Assembly: GCA_938003515.1 (NCBI GenBank)
Contig: CALKYL010000191.1
Span: forward strand, 1-22,146
Origin: an uncultured bacterium
GTDB lineage: Bacteria > Planctomycetota > UBA1135 > UBA2386
Length of the DNA: 22,146 nt
Direction of reading: 5' to 3'
The first letter of the stretch is position 1, and the number at the start of each line of letters is the position of its first letter. A model generated the notes under the pieces. It was not told the origin of the DNA, made no database searches, and saw nothing but the letters and a program-made list of their open reading frames with translations. A program made the position numbers and the translations under genes. Of this stretch, positions 19,408 to 22,146 are shown piece by piece.

Positions 19408-19540
19408 GGCCAACTAGTCTTCGGCGGTCGGGACAACTCCGTCCCGACCCGCTTCTGCAGGCTATCGTGCCGAGCAGCCTCCGCAAACCCGCCCAGCCAC
19501 CCGGGCCACCAGCCCACGAACGCGGAGCGTGTGGTTGAGC
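19408..19540 (-). repeat. attC4 or attI-like recombination site upstream of gene A
   Basis: GGCCAAC (19408-19414) is the exact complement of the GTTGGCC ending attC3, so it marks the other end of cassette A. The partner core GTTGAGC (19534-19540) fits GTTRRRY, giving a 133-bp site. The arms pair poorly compared with attC1-3, and it contains a perfect hairpin GTCGGGAC-AACTCC-GTCCCGAC (19427-19448). It could be a divergent attC, a degenerate one, or the attI end of the array. Confidence 0.5.
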
Positions 19541-19789
19541 TGACCAGTCGAGATCCGATGTGGGCACGCGGGTCTTGCCCACGGTGCAAGCCGGCTCGCC
19601 CGGGGGGCGGGACACGACCGCCGCACCGCCGCACCCGCCCGAGCCTGGACACCGGGCGGGTATGCAGCAGGGGGTCCGTGGGCTCGAACTCACGCTTGGG
19701 GTGGCCGATCCGGACGTGCGGGCGCTCGGCGGCGGGCCGGGTATGGTTCGGCGGTCTCCGGGTCGGGATCCGGCCGGGCCGCCGCGACG
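19541..19789. other. Non-coding stretch between cassette array and glycosyltransferase gene
   Basis: No convincing gene on either strand; frames here lack coding character, and no integrase-like sequence is seen. It holds a perfect hairpin GTGGGCA/TGCCCAC with a 9-nt loop (19560-19582). A TATGGT -10-like box (19742-19747) lies 42 nt before the glycosyltransferase ATG and may drive that gene. The cassette-facing half could hide a decayed cassette. Confidence 0.4.
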
Positions 19790-21595
19790 ATGCAAGAACG
19801 ACCGACCGAGACCCCCCGATTCGCCCGCGCGGTGCTGCCGTGGCTGACGGCGCTGGGGCTCGCGGCGGTCGTCGTTCTGCTGCGGGTCGTCGAGGTCGAC
19901 GCCGAGGCCGACGCCTATCACGAACAGGCGGAGCTTCTGCTGCGAGGCGAGGTCCGGGTCGATCCGTTCCACCCGCACGGCTACTCGCTGCTCGTCGCGG
20001 CGGTGCTGTGGGTGGTCGGTGACAGCCTGGTGGCGGGTGGGCTGGTGTCGGCGGTGGCGGCGGGGGTGCTGGTCTGGACGACCGGGCGGATCGCCGGCTC
20101 GCTGCATGCGAGGGCGTGGTTCTGGGGGCAGCTGTTCGCGGCGGCGAACGCGCACGTCTGGGTGCTCGGCAGCATGGCGAGCAGCGACATGACCGGGGCG
20201 GCGCTGTTGGCGGTCGCGACGCTGCTGGTCTGCGAGGCGCGGAGCGGGCACGGAGGCGCGGCGCGGCCGCTCGGGTTCGGGCTCGCGTGCGGCTTCGCCG
20301 TGGCGACGCGGTTCGCAGCGTTGACGCCCGTGCTGGCGATGACGGCGATCTACCTGTGGCGGGTGCGGCGCGCGCGTGTCGTGGTGCCGCTGCTCTTTGG
20401 GCTCGCGATCGGATACGCGCCCGAAGGGCTCGTGCGGGTCGACGCCGAGGGCTCGTTGCTGCCGTCGACCAACTGGCAGAACCTCTACTTCAAGGTCGTC
20501 TGCGAATACGACCTGGAGCGGCTTCTCGAAGACCAGGCGAGCGGCGCTCTGCCGACATCGTCGGAGTTCGTCGCCGAGTACGGAGGCGAGGTGCTTCGGC
20601 AGGCGGTGCGCGACGCGGTGCCGAGCGCCGTCGACACCGTGCCGAGCCTGTTGCTCGGCAGCCTTCGGGCGCCGCCGATGGGGCAGGTGTGGCCGTTCTT
20701 GCTGGCGCTCGGCGGGCTCTTGGTCGCTCGGGGCGGCCGGCGTGTCGGAGGTTGGCTCGTGCTGTTGGCGCTCGTGCACTTCGGCACCGTCTGCCTGTTC
20801 TGGCCGCGGGTGCGCGTGTTCTTCCCGATGCTGCCGCTCTTGCTGCCCGGGGTCGCGGCGGCGCTCGCCGTGGTGCCGGCGGCGTCGGTGCGGCGGGTGC
20901 TGGGGGGGCTCGCGGTGGCGACCTCGCTGTGGCTCGGCGTCCCGACCTTCCGCCACTACCTGGCGCAGCAGCCGGTGGCGGAGGTCGCGCTCGCCGCGCG
21001 GCTGCCGGAGCTCGTGCAGCGGCCCGTCGCGGTGCTGTCGCCGTTCCCGATGCTCCGGCGCTACGTCGACGGCAAGGCGTGGGGCTACGCCGCGCCGATG
21101 GCGGCGGATCCCGAGGCGGCGTGGCGGGCGGTGCACGAACGCATGCTGCGCGTCGGCGCGGACCTGTTCCTGTGCGGCCCGGCGTCGTCGGTCGGCGTGT
21201 TCGATCAGCTTCGGGCCGCGGCGCCGCCAGCCGATCTGCGGGTGCTGGTCGACGACGGGGAGGTGCTGCTGGTCGAACGGGTGCCGGCGAAGTCGGCGTG
21301 GATCGCGTCGTGCACGACGACGCCGGCGAGCCCGAGGGCCGGGGAGCCGTTCGTGCTGCGGCTGGAGCTGGCGCCGGCCGCCGACGTGAAAGAGATCTAC
21401 GGCGCGGGATGCGTCGTGGTCGACGCCGGCGGCGCGCAGCAGCTGGTGTTCTTCGAACGCGGGGACGACGGCGCGTTTCGCGGCACGTGCACGGCGGCGG
21501 AGGCCGGCGTCTGGACGTGTACGCCGTGGCTCTCGCTGGCCGGCGACCGCGTCGAACGCGACGCACCGTTCGTGCTCGAGGTCGCGCCGCGCTGA
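19790..21595 (+). CDS. GT-C membrane glycosyltransferase (PMT/ArnT-like)
   Basis: 601 residues from ATG 19790. An N-terminal helix (AVLPWLTALGLAAVVVLLRV) is followed by a first periplasmic loop VDAEADAYHEQAELLLRGEV, with the acidic residues that in GT-C enzymes (PMT_2, ArnT, GT39/GT83) hold the catalytic Asp. The motif HPHGYSLLVAAVLWVVG then begins a run of about ten transmembrane helices to residue 390 or so. FWPRVRVFFPMLPLLLPGVA resembles the R..R(Y/F)..P..P segment near the last helices of this family. Residues 390-601 are soluble and end in a beta-sandwich-like part (SPRAGEPFVLRLELAPAADV). GT-C enzymes use polyprenyl-phosphate sugars at the outer face of the inner membrane; donor and acceptor are unknown. 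It converges on the TolC-type gene with only 4 nt between the stops. Confidence 0.8.
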   Translation: MQERPTETPRFARAVLPWLTALGLAAVVVLLRVVEVDAEADAYHEQAELLLRGEVRVDPFHPHGYSLLVAAVLWVVGDSLVAGGLVSAVAAGVLVWTTGRIAGSLHARAWFWGQLFAAANAHVWVLGSMASSDMTGAALLAVATLLVCEARSGHGGAARPLGFGLACGFAVATRFAALTPVLAMTAIYLWRVRRARVVVPLLFGLAIGYAPEGLVRVDAEGSLLPSTNWQNLYFKVVCEYDLERLLEDQASGALPTSSEFVAEYGGEVLRQAVRDAVPSAVDTVPSLLLGSLRAPPMGQVWPFLLALGGLLVARGGRRVGGWLVLLALVHFGTVCLFWPRVRVFFPMLPLLLPGVAAALAVVPAASVRRVLGGLAVATSLWLGVPTFRHYLAQQPVAEVALAARLPELVQRPVAVLSPFPMLRRYVDGKAWGYAAPMAADPEAAWRAVHERMLRVGADLFLCGPASSVGVFDQLRAAAPPADLRVLVDDGEVLLVERVPAKSAWIASCTTTPASPRAGEPFVLRLELAPAADVKEIYGAGCVVVDAGGAQQLVFFERGDDGAFRGTCTAAEAGVWTCTPWLSLAGDRVERDAPFVLEVAPR

Positions 21596-21607
21596 ACGCT
21601 CAGCGCG
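21588..21607. terminator. Hairpin containing both stop codons of convergent genes
   Basis: CGCGCTGA (21588-21595) and TCAGCGCG (21600-21607) form a perfect 8-bp stem with an ACGC loop. The two stop codons of the glycosyltransferase and efflux genes are themselves part of the stem. There is no U-tract, so termination is inferred. Confidence 0.45.
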
Positions 21608-22146
21608 CGGCGAGCGGCTCGGGCGGCCGGACGCCGCCGCCGAGCGCCTTGTAGAGCGCGATCAGGTTCTGCGCGACGGCGGCGCGGCTGGTGGGGAGGT
21701 CGTCCTCGATGGTCGCGACGATGCGTTCGGAGTCGAGCACGGCCTGGAAGTCGGTCAGGCCTTCGCGGTACTGCGTACGGGCCGAGTCGACCGCCTCGCG
21801 GACGTGCGCCGCGGCGCGCCCGAGCGCGTCGCGGCGGGCCTGCTCGCGGACGAACGCGGTCATCGCGTTCTCCGCCTCCTCGAGCGCGGTCAGCACCGCG
21901 CGCTCCCAGGCGACGTAGGCCTGCTCCGCGCGCGCGTCCTGCGCCCGGACGCGGTTGCGGAGGCGGCCGCCGTCGAACAGGTTCCAGCGCAGCGACGGTC
22001 CGATCGAGAAGGTGCCGCTGTCGGCGTCGAGCAGATCGGAGGAAGTGTCCGCGGCCAGACCCAGGCTGCCGGCGAGCGCGAAACGCGGGTAGCGGTCCCC
22101 CTCGGCCACGCCGATGCGGGCCGTCTCGGCGGCCAGGACGCGCTCC
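21600..22146 (-). CDS. TolC/NodT-type outer-membrane efflux protein, C-terminal part
   Basis: 182 codons are visible; the frame is open to the right edge, so the N-terminus lies outside. It starts ERVLAAETARIGVAEGDRYP, then RFALAGSLGL, SIGPSLRWNLFDGGRLRNRV and RAQDARAEQAYVAWERAVLT, a long helical stretch, and RTQYREGLTDFQAVLDSERI, which are hallmark segments of outer-membrane factor proteins (repeated OEP domains). The W.LFDGGR and EG..DF..VLD motifs are typical of the NodT subgroup of RND-efflux outer-membrane lipoproteins. It would form the trimeric exit duct of a tripartite pump across the outer membrane. The partners (membrane-fusion and inner-membrane pump proteins) are probably upstream beyond the window. 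A fragmentary MFS gene at the other end is unrelated. Confidence 0.88.
   Translation of the reverse strand, partial: ERVLAAETARIGVAEGDRYPRFALAGSLGLAADTSSDLLDADSGTFSIGPSLRWNLFDGGRLRNRVRAQDARAEQAYVAWERAVLTALEEAENAMTAFVREQARRDALGRAAAHVREAVDSARTQYREGLTDFQAVLDSERIVATIEDDLPTSRAAVAQNLIALYKALGGGVRPPEPLAAR

Larger units (their letters stand above)
17312..19540 (-). mobile_element. Integron gene-cassette array (CALIN-like) with four cassette genes and attC sites
   Basis: Reading the minus strand from 19540 downward the order is: site attC4, lipoprotein gene A, attC3, DUF6228-like gene B, attC2, membrane gene C, attC1, lipoprotein gene D. Each site starts RYYYAAC and ends GTTRRRY (or nearly) with imperfect complementary arms. 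Heptamers at the two ends of each closed cassette match: GTTGGCC/GGCCAAC for A, and GTTGGAC/GTCCAAC for both B and C. That is the signature of cassettes inserted as circles by an integron integrase. G+C is clearly lower (roughly 60% by eye) than in flanking genes. No integrase gene is in the window. The array may be an orphan cluster or the visible part of a larger integron. Confidence 0.82.

Noticed and set aside
19269..19652. Minus-strand 127-codon frame across the upstream edge of the array
   Set aside because: It overlaps gene A and site attC4 in another frame, with no ribosome binding site and low coding quality.
19680..19740. Possible tRNA gene (GGTCCGTGGGCTCGAACTC resembles a T-arm)
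   Set aside because: A GTTCGA-like loop alone is not enough; no acceptor stem, D-arm or anticodon arm could be paired around it.

Overview
This is a very GC-rich bacterial window, above 70% G+C by eye over most of its length. The gene content points to Planctomycetota. There is an ECF sigma factor of the planctomycete type directly upstream of a large Ser/Thr kinase with a C-terminal helical-repeat region, a DUF1800/DUF1501 secreted-protein pair, a DUF6265 protein, and two secreted proteins ending in C-terminal modules of a kind common in marine planctomycetes. This taxonomic placement is an inference from gene families; no rRNA gene is present.

Layout: (1) 1-1577: the tail of a DHA2-type MFS exporter converges on a futalosine-pathway menaquinone gene (mqnE). 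(2) 1711-4831: a truncated membrane-protein gene start, a secreted alpha/beta hydrolase, a decayed small membrane-protein gene and a GNAT acetyltransferase. (3) 5076-8167: the DUF1800-DUF1501 operon. (4) 8241-12141: minus-strand secreted or lipoprotein genes of mostly unknown role, including a NylB/class C-type serine hydrolase and two small genes joined by a GTGA overlap. (5) 12361-15303: the ECF sigma/kinase operon, closed by a perfect 10-bp hairpin. (6) 15410-17233: a secreted protein, and an odd chimera whose N-terminus looks like the start of an IS110-family transposase joined to carboxypeptidase-regulatory-like beta domains. Its ATG is preceded by a long inverted repeat that would bury its ribosome binding site. 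(7) 17312-19540: an array of integron-type gene cassettes. (8) 19790-22146: a GT-C membrane glycosyltransferase converging on a TolC-type outer-membrane efflux component that runs off the window.

The most notable region is 17312-19540. Four short, lower-GC, minus-strand genes are separated by imperfect-hairpin sites bounded by RYYYAAC and GTTRRRY. Their boundary heptamers match cassette by cassette as the integron cassette model predicts, and each gene starts within about 15 nt of the preceding site. No integron integrase lies in the window, so this is a CALIN-like array or part of a larger integron. One cassette gene looks like a DUF6228 (immunity-like) protein, one is a lipoprotein and one is a probable lipoprotein, one is a membrane protein; three of the four are otherwise unrecognised.

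Several genes have a TANNNT -10-like box only 7-11 nt before the start codon, suggesting leaderless or very short-leader transcripts, while others have clear Shine-Dalgarno sequences. Convergent gene pairs share GC-rich hairpins without U-tracts.
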